DNA of 64,000 nucleotides from contig CM051034.1 in assembly GCA_027627225.1 (NCBI GenBank), forward strand, positions 43,430,048 to 43,494,047, given 5' to 3'. This DNA is from Congeria kusceri. Lineage: Eukaryota; Mollusca; Bivalvia; Myida; Dreissenidae. The translations under genes and the position numbers were made by a program. The notes beneath the pieces are model-generated. The model was not told where the DNA came from. It saw nothing but the letters and a program-made list of their open reading frames with translations, and made no database searches. Below, piece by piece: positions 22,208-33,805 of the stretch (its first letter is position 1; every line of letters begins with the position of its first letter).

Positions 22208-23289
22208 TTTTAATAAATTGACTTTTTGAGAAACTATTATTGTAATAAATCAGACGATATGCATATTATATACATTATCTTAAAGAATCTAAACTGTGAT
22301 TTTTAGCTGTTTTGAAGAAGGATATTTCCAGGTTTCCACTTACTGACTTGTAGACTGGAAAGAAAAGAAGTAGTTTTGCGCAATACATGTTTTGGAAATA
22401 ATCCTCTCAAAAGACCGTTGGCTTCCGCCAACAGTCTAAACTGGACAACAAAGAACAACTACAACAACAACATAGGAGGGCATTTTTGTTCCAGGATGGT
22501 CGAAAGTGAGCAGCAAGATGCCCCCAGGGGTAGCAGAAGGCAGCACTTTAAGAATAATAAAAAGAAGTGGGGCATGAAAGGGGCTGTAGTCCCCAGTGAA
22601 TCTTATGAAGAAAAAGAAGTTTTGACATGTATTTATTTTGTAAAGCACATGGTCGATACAAGCCCACTTTCCATGCAAGGAAAGTGACCTTGTTTGTGTC
22701 AGCATTACTTTTGCGCGCTTTTCTAGAGAACAAGGAATTTACATGAAATACACAGACGATTAATAAAAAATGTTTACAATATTTGAACACTAAAATTGAA
22801 TGATAAATACGTGATAGATAATTCAAAATAAGAGTTTTCATTGGAATTCGATTTGGAAATATATTTTACCCAAGTTAGAAGGAAAGTAAACTAAAACAGT
22901 GACTTATTCAGGATTTAAACTAAATGTGGATATTATCAGCAATGGAAACGGGTGAGTAAATTGTGTCTACTTTTTATGTTTGGGAATAAGCATACTCTTA
23001 CGGGTGCAAGTGTACTTACTAATGTGTGGTTACATGTTTATTACGCCCATTGGTCGAACGTTCATGTCATTGGCAAACGAGTGCATAACGCTGCGTTTTA
23101 TCAATATCGATTTTTCTGAGCGATAAAACTCCGCTGACAGGGGAGCTACTAATTGACTTGGCAGCAGCTTAGGAATGCAGGTTCTATAAACACGTTATGT
23201 GTCAAAATTTTCTGCGAAGTGAAAATCACTTTCATCTTAAGAGACAGCAAAGTCTGAACAAAACTACTTCGCCCGAGTCGCCCTCTAGC
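22208..23289. other. spacer with one decayed repeat copy
   Basis: 22436-22610 resembles 18330-18450 (AAGAACAACNACAACAACAACATA then a GGGGNTNNAGTCCCC-type stretch). No supported gene. Confidence 0.4.
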
Positions 23290-24615
23290 ATGACCTCTGA
23301 GTGACCAACATGTCTTGTAAGGAAATAGAAGTGACCTACATGTCTTATAAGGACATAGAAAAGACCTGCATGCCTTGTAAAGAAATAGAAATTACCTACA
23401 TGTCTTGTAAAGAAATAGAAGTGGCCTACATGTCTCATAAGGACATAGAAAAGACCTACATGTCTTGTACAGAAATAGAAGTGACCTACATGTTTTGTTA
23501 AGAAATAGAAGTGACCTACATGTCTTGAAAAGAAATAGAAGTGACCTACATGTCTTGTAAAGAAATAGAAGTTACCTACATGCCTTGTAAAGAGATAGAA
23601 GTGACCTACATGTCTTATAATGACATAGAAAAGACCTACATATTTTGTAAAGAAATAGAAGTGGCCTTCATGTCTTGTAACGAAATAGAGGTGGCCTACA
23701 TGTCTTGTAAAGAAATAGAAGTGACCTACATGTCTTGTAAAAAAAAAAAAGATTCTGCCTACATGTCTTGTAAAGAAATAGAAGTGGCCTACATGTCTGG
23801 TAAAGAAACAGAAGTGGCCTACATGTCTGGTAAAGAAACAGAAGCGGCCTACATGTCTTGTATAGAAACAGAAGTGGCCTAAATGTCTTGTAAATAAATA
23901 GAAGTAACCTACATGTCTTGTAAAGAAATAGAAGTGGCCTACATGTCTTGTAAAGAAATAGAAGTGGCCTACATGTCTTGTAAAGAAATAGAAGTGGCCT
24001 ACATGTCTTGTAAAGAAATAGAAGTGGCCTACATGTCTTGTAAAGTAATAGAAGTGGCCTACATCACTTGTAAAGAAACAGGAGTGACCTACATGTCTTG
24101 TAAAGAAATAGAAGTGGCCTACATGTCTTGTAAAGAAATAGAAGTGGCCTACATGTCTTATAAGGACATAGAAAAGACCTACATGTCCTGTAAAGAAATA
24201 GAAGTGGCCTACATGTTTTGTTAAGACATAGAAGTGGCCTACATGTCTTGTAAAGAAATAGAAGTTACCTACATGTCTTGTAAACAAATAGAAGTGGCCT
24301 ACATGTCTTATAAGGACATAGAAAAGACCTACATGTCCTGTAAAGAAATAGAAGTGGCCTACATGTTTTGTTAAGAAATAGAAGTGGCCTACATGTCTTG
24401 TAAAGAAATAGAAGTGGCCTACATGTTTTGTTAAGAAATAGAAGTGGCCTACATGTCTTGTAAAGAAATAGAAGTGGCCTACATGTCTTATAAGGACATA
24501 GAAAAGACCAGTACATGTCTTGTAAAGAAACAGAAGTGACCTACATGTCTTGTAAAGAAATAGAAGTGGCCTACATGTCTTATAAGGACATAGAAGTGAC
24601 CTACATGTCTTGTAA
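23290..24615 (+). repeat. 30-bp minisatellite, about 44 copies
   Basis: The unit is CCTACATGTCTTGTAAAGAA plus ATAGAAGTGG; a variant (TATAAGGACATAGAAAAGAC) is interspersed at irregular multi-unit spacing, marking larger repeated blocks. The minus strand stays open for 472 codons with a 10-residue period (RHVGHFYFFT), which follows from the 30-bp unit. The core TGTCTTGTAA is shared with the 51-bp array at 18.4-19.0 kb. Confidence 0.95.
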
Positions 24616-24894
24616 GTAATTAAGTGGAACATGGAAAGGGCTCTAGTCACCTATGCATACGGTAGATGTGTAGGAGAGGGACTGGCAAGGGGTCCTAGTC
24701 CCCTACAGGTCTTGGCCCCTGGCCCAGAATTATGTTCAAAAATGGGAGAAAAAACCTCATTGTTAAATGATTAAGTCTGTCTTTTGTTGAGGATGTAATA
24801 TTTTTAATGATGTATTTATAGTATGTAAAGTTTATCTGGTATGTTTAACATTTTTAATATACACAGCTCTCTAATGTAACGTTATATAAAATGA

Positions 24895-25891
24895 AACTAG
24901 AAGTGTCACATGAGTGACGGATATACCCCCACAATATGGCCTTGTCACAAAACTATGGCATCCATTCGAAAGAAATGGACAGAGAGAATGCTTTAATTTG
25001 TTAATCGTCAACAGTGTATTTGGAAAAATTTAATTCCAATAGGAGTCATCACTCTGTCAACATTTAGTGGTTTGTAACCAAAGTTAAACTTGATCTGTAT
25101 TTTATGATGTTACACCTATGTACCAAAAATAAATTAAATATGTGAAGCCTTTAATGAGTTATTGTCCATGTTTTTCGGGAATTAAGTCAAAAAGGGGGGC
25201 CATAACTGTGTCAAAATTTAGTGGTTTGTAACCAAAGTCGAACTTGACCTGTATTGTATGACGCTACACATGTGTACCAATAATTATTTAAACATGTCAA
25301 GCCATTGTTGAGTTCTGTCAGAAAACAATGTTTTTAGGGAATTAAAGTCAAATAAAGGGCTTTAACTCTGTCAAAATTTAGTGGTTTGTAACCAAAGTCA
25401 AACTTGACCCGTATTTTATGATGTTACACATTTATACCACAAATTATTTGAATATGTCAAGCCATTCTTGAGTTATCATCCGAAAATCATGTTTTTAGGG
25501 AATTTTAAGTCAAAAAGGGGCCATAACTCTGTCAAAATTTAGTGGTTTGTAACCAACCTCGAACTTGACCTGTATTCTGTGATGTTACACATGTGTACCA
25601 AAAATTATTTGAATATGTCAAGCCTTTGTTGAGTTATCATCCGGAAACCTGTTTTTAGGTAATTTTAAGTCGAAAAGGGGCCATAACTCTGTCAAAATTT
25701 AGTGGTTTGTAAACAACATCGAACTTGACCTGTATTCTATGATGTTACACGTGTACCAAAAATTATTTGAATATGTCAAGCCTTTCTTGAGTTATCATCT
25801 GGAAACCAAAAACCAACAGACCGACGGACCGAGAGACCGACAAGCTCACTCCTATATACCCCCCCTAAACTTCGTTTGTGGGGATATAAAA
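24895..25891 (+). mobile_element. interspersed element with about 157-bp internal repeats (family F)
   Basis: Starts AGAAGTGTCACATGAGTGAC, GGATATACCCCCACAATATG, carries five internal copies of a unit with TTTAGTGGTTTGTAACCAAA and CAAAAAGGGGCCATAACTCT, and ends CTTCGTTTGTGGGGATATAA. No ORF. Related copies: 42860-44600 (inverted) and 55290-55650. The start and end sequences are also seen as fragments elsewhere. Confidence 0.7.
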
Positions 25892-26945
25892 ATGTAAAAT
25901 CATTTTCTCCCAATTTTGTTCATGGTTAAAATAAAAAGAACAAGCAGAAAGAATTCAGGTCAATTGCTGAAACTTGAAGGCAGAAAGGTGTTCAAAGTTT
26001 AAATTTAAGAAAACTCAGACAATTCATGAAGTTATGTGGACTATGAGGGGAAATTGCACCCACCCGTTTTTGTCATACAGACCTGGGACTTGTAAAGGGA
26101 AATAGTCCCCTAAACAGAGGAAGGGATCCTAGTCTCCAACATGTCATGGCACCTGGCCCAGAATGATGCACAAACATGGGAGAAAACGCCTCTATGTTTA
26201 ATGCTTAAATTGTTGGAACATTACTTTGTTTTGTTTATTATTATAGGATATTATTTTATTTTATAGTATATAAAATTTATCTGGTATAGTTTAACTACAT
26301 TACTATACACAGCACTCTTATGTAATGTTATATGGAAATGACATACTGTAAAACCATTTTCTCCAATTTTTTTTCATTTTTGAAAATTAAAAAAGAACAA
26401 ACTGAAAGAATTTGAGTCAATGATTGAAACTGGAAGGCAGACAGGTTTAAACAATTCTTAGTTCATATTAAAGAAAGCGTTAAAAGACAGTTTGAAGTCT
26501 TTGACTATGAAAGGAAATTGCACCCATCCACTTGTGTCATACAGAAGTGGGACAAGGAAGGGCCCTAGGCCTTTTTTTATGCCATTTATGGGGCCGAAAT
26601 TTGGCCCTATTCCACTAATGAAAAAGTATAGATCTTTCCCCAATTTTTAACCTAAATCTTTCCCTCAGAATGTTTACTTTATGTTTAAAAAAATTGACTA
26701 AAAATTGGCCAAGATAGAGGATTTTTCAGTAAGTATGTAACTTTTTTTTCAAGAAATCCAGTTGGATGCATTTAATAATTGTATTACATTACAATTTATG
26801 TATGTTTATATTACGTTATAGATGTATAGTAATAATCTATCATGTAAAATAATGATATTACAAAATTCTAGAAAATTCCACTGTTACTGTTAAATTCCCC
26901 TTTTGAAAGGACTCCAATGGACATTTTACCAATCAAAATACAAAC

Positions 26946-27310
26946 AAGAGCTGTCAAAGGACAGCGCGCTCGACTATTCGAAGTTTTTCAGTTGGTACAT
27001 ATTTTGGATAGTGGAAGGGGCATAAATTTGTTAAAGTACAAAACTTTTAAGTAAAGCCTTATATAGTTTATACGTTTTTGGAACAAAAACTTTAACCACA
27101 AAATCTATTTAAATAGTGTGCATAACTCAGTCAAAAAACAAGACAGAGTTGTGGGTAAGTTCCAAGTTTCAAGTGAATAACTTATGTAGTTTTGAAGTTA
27201 CAAAACTTTTGAATAGAAACTTTAACCAGAAAATCTAAGTGAAAAAGGGGCATAACTCTGTCAAACTACAATTTAGAGGCGGATACCGATGCTGGAGGTA
27301 GTAGGATAGC
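26946..27310 (+). mobile_element. interspersed element, family E (short copy)
   Basis: Opens CAAGAGCTGTCAAAGGACAG, CGCGCTCGACTATTCGAAG, has about two internal units (CATAACTCNGTCAAA...), and closes GATGCTGGAGGTAGTAGGAT, AGCTCACCTATTC. Same family as 61264-62540. No coding capacity. Confidence 0.65.
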
Positions 27311-27314
27311 TCAC

Positions 27315-27656
27315 CTATTCTGCTAATAGTCCAGCTAAAAACTGCATTGAAATCGGTAGAATAATAACGTTTTGGTAGCTTTTTATTGTAAAATTATCTG
27401 CATGTAATAGCTGGTGATGCCTCTGGAGTAAATCAGCATGTGCATTAGTGTGTATTTCATATGTACCAAGCGTTTTCGAACATAGACATAATAAAATGCC
27501 TTTCGTAAATAAGAAACAGTTTTCAGTCGGACAAACGTCATTTACTTTCATTAGAACTAATGCCAATTTAAGATGTATTGAATTATTTTCCATGGACTGT
27601 GGCTTTAAATGACAAATCAGATTGTCAGGGGAACTCACACCTTGAAAAAAATTCAC
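27315..27656 (-). CDS. hypothetical ORF, 113 aa
   Basis: ATG-initiated frame in non-tandem sequence just beyond the end of an interspersed repeat (26946-27310). It starts MNFFQGVSSPDNLICHLK and includes a Cys/Leu-rich stretch (GILLCLCSKT) and a His-rich stretch (QRHHQLLHADN). No family recognised; it may be chance. Confidence 0.15.
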   Translation of the reverse strand: MNFFQGVSSPDNLICHLKPQSMENNSIHLKLALVLMKVNDVCPTENCFLFTKGILLCLCSKTLGTYEIHTNAHADLLQRHHQLLHADNFTIKSYQNVIILPISMQFLAGLLAE

Positions 27657-28604
27657 ATCTCTGCACAGTTATTTCTTAAATGCAAAAAGTGCAAACACCA
27701 AACCAATTTGTTTGCATCATGGGCTTAATTGTTAACATCTTTAAATAACATCTTTAAGCCACTTTAAACTTATTTATAATTAACAAATCTGTGTCCCCTG
27801 TTCATATATCTAGTATCTTGTTTCGACTGTATATCAATCTGGTATTTTAAACTATACACAGAGCTTTTGTTACAAAATGTATATTATATAATATTGAATT
27901 AACAAAAAAAAGTTAAAAACATTTCTCCCATTTTTGTTCCTTGTTGAAATATAAGAACAAGCTGACAAAAGTTAGTTTATCGAAGACAGAAAGGTTTTGA
28001 AAGTTCAATGTGGATATTAAAGCTTAAAAAGGACTTTACATCTTTTGTGGACTTGGAGAAGATATTGAATAAGTATGTATGAAATTCAAGGAAAGGTAGA
28101 AAGGAAAAACAAGAGATGTTTTATAAGTTGTGGTCCAGTTTGAAGCTAGGAATAACTAGCTAAATATAATGGTAATAGCCTTGTGGTATTATGACAGGAA
28201 AAAAGGACTCTGGGATAATTGCTTCTATTTCATAATAGAAATGACAGAAATTGTTTGTGGATTTTGTTGTCAGGATCTTTACCACAAATGGGTAAAAGAC
28301 ATAAATTGTTAAAAGGGACATGTGTATATTTATTAATAAATAAACAAATTAACAAAAATAAAAATTTTCTACCGATTTCCAAAAGAAATAAACAGAATAG
28401 ATTTAACAGTGAAATGTTCTTTAATGCAGTAATATATTGAAAATAAGGTGTTTTAATACATATTGTTCAAATGACAGGGCTTGACATCGACTTTTAAATC
28501 CATTTATCCAGTCAGACAAGTTAATGCAATTTAAACTTACTCTGAACTTGATATCCTAAATGCTTGTCCAGACCAAAATTATACACCTTTTCATTATGAA
28601 ATAG

Positions 28605-28715
28605 TAGTAGTGGTAGTAAGTAGTAGTAGTAGTAGTAGTAGCAGTAGCGGTAGCAGTAGCAGTAGTAGTAGTAGTAGTAGTAGTAGCAGTAGTAGTAGCA
28701 GTAGTAGTTAGTAGT
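28605..28715 (+). repeat. AGT/AGC trinucleotide microsatellite
   Basis: Imperfect (TAG)n with AGC and GGT interruptions, about 110 bp. Confidence 0.95.
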
Positions 28716-29204
28716 AATAAAGTCAAGTGGTGGTAACCACGGTGGTGGTGGTTTTATTTGTTTTTAGATTTCTGTGTCAATATTGACTGTTATTTCACTA
28801 AGTTTTTTCTTTAGCTATATTTGCTTTTCTTTTTTTGAATTCTTGACAAACATTTTGAAATGTCCAATGTGCTGCACTATATTTTGCACTCCATTGTGTT
28901 CTTAATAGTTTTTATTCCAAGAATTAATAAAAACTTTTATTTTGATCCCATTCTGTAACATAAATAATTGTATTGAAAAACAATTTAGTGAGGCAGTGTA
29001 GATTGCAGGGCTTTTTTGAGAGGCTGGGAAAGAGGACTGGGCGTTAGGTTTTGGCAACTTTGGCAATGGTGAAAAAAAAATTGGGTGCACAGTTTGTTTT
29101 CTAGGAAGTATGGATGATTTTAAAGACAATTACTAGAGAACGACACCTGTACTTGGCCCATACTGCTGAAAGTAAAAAAAGCCCTTGATCGTTATCAATG
29201 GAGT

Positions 29205-29356
29205 GGGCCCAGCTAGCTCAGTTGGTAGAGCGCTGGACTGTCAATACAGGGATCGTGAGTTCGAACCCCAGCCCGGCCACATAACTTGTGTGGGGATTGG
29301 TCATGAAATTATTTCTACGGCCATTCTCCCCCTACCTCTGATTCAAGTAGGGCAGT
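29205..29356 (+). mobile_element. tRNA-headed SINE
   Basis: The head (29205-29280) has an A-box TAGCTCAGTTGGTAGAGCGC and a B-box GAGTTCGAACCCC at tRNA spacing, with a GTC in the anticodon position, but the acceptor and T stems contain mismatches. The tail (ACTTGTGTGGGGATTGGTCA ... CCTACCTCTGATTCAAGTAG) matches the fragment at 21021-21102, showing it is a dispersed family rather than a tRNA-Asp gene. Confidence 0.75.
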
Positions 29357-29369
29357 AGGCCACTGCATC

Positions 29370-29830
29370 ATATAAACATTTAAAGAAACTTGTCCTTAAG
29401 CCACTTCTTCAAGAAAATGTTTAAAGAAAGGTCTTTAGGCCACTGCCTCAAGAAAATGTTTAAAGAAAGGTCTCCAGGTCACTGCATTAAGAGCATGTTT
29501 AAAGAAAGGGCTTAATGCCACTGCATTAAGAAAATGTTTGAAGAAAGGGCTTTAGGCCACTGCCTTAAGAACATGTTTAAAGAAAGGGCTTTAGTTCACT
29601 GCCTTCAGAAAATGTTTGAAGAAAGGTCTTTAGGCCACTGCATTAAGAACATGTTAGAAAGTAGGACTTTAGGTCAATGTTCCTTAAGAAAATTTTTGAA
29701 AAAAATTCTTTAGGTCTCTGCCGCAAGAAAATTTTGAAAGAAAGTTCTCTTGTTCACTGTCTCAAAAAATGTTTTAAAAAAACACGTTAGGTCAAATCTT
29801 TAAAGAACAGAATTGGTTCACTGCCTCATT
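29370..29830 (+). repeat. 39/40-bp minisatellite, about 11 diverged copies
   Basis: The unit contains AAGAAAATGTTTAAAGAAAG and GTCTTTAGGCCACTGCCTC. It is clearly a diverged relative of the array at 31.0-33.15 kb (AAAGAAAGGGCTTGAGTTCA, TTGTCTCAAGCAAATGTTT). Confidence 0.85.
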
Positions 29831-30740
29831 GACTCTGGCAGTAGTTAATGAACTGACTCAATTTCATGGACTCAGCAAAATAAAAGACTGGAATGGGCTT
29901 TTCTCTCAGCTCAAGCAAAGAAAGGATTTATTCACACTGTCTAAAGCAAACATTAAATGGGGAACTAAAGTGAACTTTAAATTAAATAACCCAAACACTG
30001 ATATCTTAGAAATTTCTTTTGGCGAGACAACATTAGAAATCAAAAGTATGAGAAATATGAGTGAACAATATATTTTTTTAATAACAAGGAAAAATTTGTG
30101 GGAATTAAATTGAACTTCTGTAATGCTATTTTTACAACAGCCATTTAAACTCATAGTTATACTACTCTCTACATTAGATGTCTTGATATTTGCAATTACT
30201 TAGCCTCGTTAAAGACCAGATTGCGAGATCATTGTGACCAATATCTTTGGTGCAAGGTTAATATGGGTTTTTTTCAATTGTCTTATTTTTCAGTTCTATG
30301 GATCTGGTATGTGTACATATTAATGCTACTTTTATTTCAATAATATGTACATGGCAACTATCTCATCAATAAAATTTTGCTTTTGTTAATTATGAACATC
30401 ATTTTAGGCTTTTTTGCAAACTATTTAATGCCAACGGAATAATATACATAATCGTAAACATGACCGTAATAGGCCAAACTATTTTCCTTGTATGACACGG
30501 ACTGGAACAAGGACCCGTTCCCATTGCCAGATATGGTTTATTTTCTGGTATGAAATAAATCCCAAATCTGAAGTGACAAAGTTTTTAATACGTTGGAATT
30601 GTGAATTTAAGCTGTAAATAATTTATGTATGTATCATGATACATACACACAATTAAAACACCAGTTTTAACCAATATAACGAAAGTTTAAGAAACTAATT
30701 AGTAAGTTTACTTTCTAAAATGTTTCCCAATTAGCAAGAT
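29831..30740. other. decayed array edge and AT-rich spacer
   Basis: 29831-29960 still shows eroded unit motifs (TTCATGGACTCAGCAAAATA); the overlapping 94-codon open frame is therefore not taken as a gene. The rest is featureless. Confidence 0.5.
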
Positions 30741-30754
30741 GTCACAGCATAAAA

Positions 30755-30925
30755 TTCCCATTTTGATGGGCACCAGACCCATTCCCATTTTGATGGGCAC
30801 CAGACCCATTCCCATTTTGATGCGCACCAGACCCATTCCCATTTTGATGGGCACCAGACCCATTCCCATTTTGATGGGCACCAGACCCATTCCCATTTTG
30901 ATGGGCACCAGACCCAGTCCCAAAA
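30755..30925 (+). repeat. 27-bp minisatellite, 6 copies
   Basis: The unit is CCCATTTTGATGGGCACCAG plus ACCCATT, with one G-to-C change in copy 3. A 27-bp unit keeps frames open on both strands (MGTRPIPIL on plus). The unit itself has a CCCAT/ATGGG hairpin. Confidence 0.95.
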
Positions 30926-30994
30926 CAGTGAAAACAATCGCTGATTTGTTTGTTCGAGTTAAAAAGTGGGCCATATAATGCAATCTATTATGAG

Positions 30995-33150
30995 TTCATT
31001 GACTCTAGCAAATGTCTGCATGAAGATGGGACCCAAGTTCATGGACTTGCACAAATATTTGAAGATGGAAGTCGAGTTAATAGACTCTATCAGAAGTATT
31101 TTAATAGGGCTTGAGGTCAATGTCTCAAGCAAATTAAAGGAGGTGCTTGAGTTCATTGACTCAAGCAAATATTGGAAAACGGCGCTTGAGTTCATTGACT
31201 CAAGTAAATGTTTGAAGTAGGCTGCAGTTCATAGTCTCAAGCAAATGTTGGAAGAATTGACTTGAGTTCATTGTCTCAAGCAAATATTTAAAGAAGGGTC
31301 TTGAGTTCTTTGTTTCAAAATTATTTTTAAAAAACATGCTGGAGTTCATTGTCTTAAGCAAATGTTTGAAGAATGGGGATTGAGTTCATTGTCTCAGGTA
31401 AGTATTTCAAGAACAGGCTTGAGTTCATTGCCTTAAGGAAATGTTTGAAAAACAGGCTTGATTTCATTGTCTCAAGCAAATAATTGAAGAATGGGGTTGA
31501 GTTAATTGTCTCAAGCAAATATTTAAAGAAAGGGCTTGAGGTCACTGTCTCAAGCATATATTTAAAGAAAGGGCTTGAGGTCATTGTCTCAAGCATATAT
31601 TTAAAGAAAGGGCTTGAGGTCATTGTCTCAAGCATATATTTAAAGAAAGGGCTTGAGGTCATTGTCTCAAGCATATATTTAAAGAAAGGGCTTGAGGTCA
31701 TTGTCTCAAGCATATATTTAAAGAAAGGGCTTGAGTTCATTGTCTCAAGCATATATTTAAAGAACGGGCTTGAGGTCATTATCTCAAGCATATATTTTAA
31801 GAAATGTTTTTAATTCATTGTCTCGAGCAAATATTTAAAGAACAGGCTTGAGGTCATTGTCTCAAGCAAATTCAAGAACTGGCTTGAGATCTTTGTCTCA
31901 AGCAAATGTTTGAAGAACGGGCTTGAGTTCATATTCACAAGCAAATGTTTAAAGAAAGGGCTTGAGTTCATTGTCACAAGCAAATATTTGAGAAATGGAC
32001 TGGAGTTTATCATCGCAAGCAAATGTTTAAAGAAAGGGCTTGAGCTCATTGTCTCAAGCAAATGTTTAAAGAAATGGGCTTGAGTTCATTGTCTCAAGCA
32101 AATGTTTAAAGAAATGGGCTTGAGTTCATTGTCTCAAGCAAATGTTTAAAGAAATGGGCTTGAGTTCATCGTCACAAGCAAATGTTTAAAGAAATGGGCT
32201 TAAGTTCATTGTCTCAAGCAAATGTTTAAAGAAATGGGCTTGAGTTCATTGTCTCAAGCAAATGTTTAAAGAAATGGGCTAGAGTTCATTGTCACAAGCA
32301 AATGTTTAAAGAAATGGGCTTGAGTTCATTGTCACAAGCAAATGTTTAAAGAAATGGGCTTGAGTTCATTGTCACAAGCAAATGTTTAAAGAAATGGGCT
32401 TGAGTTCATTGTCACAAGCAAATGTTTAAAGAAAGGGCTTGAGTTCATTGTCACAAGCAAATGTTAAAGAAATGGGCTTGAGTTCATCGTCACAAGCAAA
32501 TGTTTAAAGAAATGGGCTTGAGTTCATTGTCACAAGCAAATGTTTAAAGAAATGGGCTTGCGTTCATCATCACAAGCAAATGTTTAAAGAAATGGGTTAG
32601 AGTTCATTGTCACAATCAAATGTTTAAAGAAAGGGCTTGAGTTCGTTGTCTCAAGCAAATGTTTAAAGAAAGGGCTTGAGTTCATTGTCCCAAGCAAATG
32701 TTTAAAGAAAGGGCTTGAGTTCATTGTCACAAGCAAATGTTTAAAGAAATGGGCTTGAGTTCATTGTCACAAGCAAATGTTTAAAGAAAGGGCTTGAGTT
32801 CATTGTCACAAGCAAATGTTTAAAGAAATGGGCTTGAGTTCATCGTCACAAGCAAATGTTTCAAGAAAGAGCTCGAGTTCATTGTCACAAGCAAATGTTT
32901 AAAGAAAGGGCTTGAGTCCATTGTCACAAGCAAATGTTTAAAGAAGGGGCTTGAGTTCATTGTCACAAGCAAATGTTTAAAGAAATGGGCTTGAGTTCAT
33001 TGTCACAAGCAAATGTTTAAAGAAAGGGCTCGAGTTCATCGTCACAAGCAAATGTTTAAAGAAAGGGCTTGAGTTCATTATCACAAGCAAATGTTTAAAG
33101 AAAGGACTTGAGCTCATTGTCTCAAGCAAACATTTAAAGAATGTTTACTT
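30995..33150 (+). repeat. 39/40-bp minisatellite, about 54 copies
   Basis: Consensus GGGCTTGAGTTCATTGTCTC / AAGCAAATGTTTAAAGAAA(T). Copies before 31480 are diverged; 31510-31790 is a run of near-identical GGTCATT/CATATAT variants; 32060-33110 is dominated by GTCACAAGC variants. The gradient suggests expansion from the right part outward. Confidence 0.95.
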
Positions 33151-33417
33151 TGAGAAATGACTTTCACTCAATAATGCAAATGTTATTTTGTTCTCATGTT
33201 ATTAAGTAGTTTTTAATTTCAGGGTTCAGTTTTTATAACTTTATTTCATAATTGTAATTTGTTATTTTAAAATCCATGTTATAACACTAAATATAATTTG
33301 GAGTAATTAACTGACACAATTTTCACTCAAAATGTAATGTGTTTTTACAATATTATTAATGCACACTTTAATCACGGTTAGGAAATTGGAAAGTTATACT
33401 TACTGTTAACAATATTT

Positions 33418-33503
33418 TTGCACCACCGGACCACCTCGGAAGTCACCACCGGACATTTTCTTAACACCTCGAAATGAGGTGGTCCGGTGAGTCTCCCTGT
33501 TAA
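33418..33503 (+). repeat. palindromic repeat copy 1 (CACCGGACCACCTC type)
   Basis: CACCACCGGACCACCTCGGA ... CGAAATGAGGTGGTCCGGTG forms a hairpin. A near-identical 83-bp copy lies at 46138-46221, and partial motifs at 45761-45797. Confidence 0.75.
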
Positions 33504-33805
33504 TGTTATAAGAGACCTTGAGCTTATCATGATATAACATGCTTAAGACATTTTGAGAAATTAAGGCCTCACATCATGACCTACATCTGAATAGAACAAC
33601 TGCCCATAATTATGTTGTCCCCACATGTTATGTCTGAGTAAAACATTAATGAATTGCATGTAAGCATCCATGCATACAGTCACAACAATGGACATTAAAT
33701 GCTTGTAAAATCAGAACAAGGGGATAATGCTTTATTTACAAATGTAGAGTGTAAAGACATTAAAACCCAGACTAAACAAACGAGATGAAAAAAATAAATA
33801 ATAAT

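Larger units (their letters stand above)
24640..28100 (+). repeat. three diverged copies of one segment
   Basis: Blocks at 24640-24895 plus 25892-26090, at 26090-26560, and at about 27780-28100 share GGCCCAGAATKATG, AAAATCATTTTCTCC-type and GGAAATTGCACCCA strings in order (the last copy most diverged). Copy 1 is split by a 1-kb interspersed element; copy 2 is uninterrupted there. Confidence 0.6.

Noticed and set aside
23232..24650. 472-codon open frame with HVGHFYFFT repeats as a protein
   Set aside because: A direct consequence of a 30-bp unit (10 codons); no start context, splice sites or non-repeat domain.
28605..28715. coding polyserine tract
   Set aside because: Simple imperfect microsatellite with no flanking open frame or splice sites.
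31354..33150. CRISPR-like array (regular 39/40-bp units)
   Set aside because: Units are contiguous with no unique spacers, and no cas genes or prokaryotic context exist.
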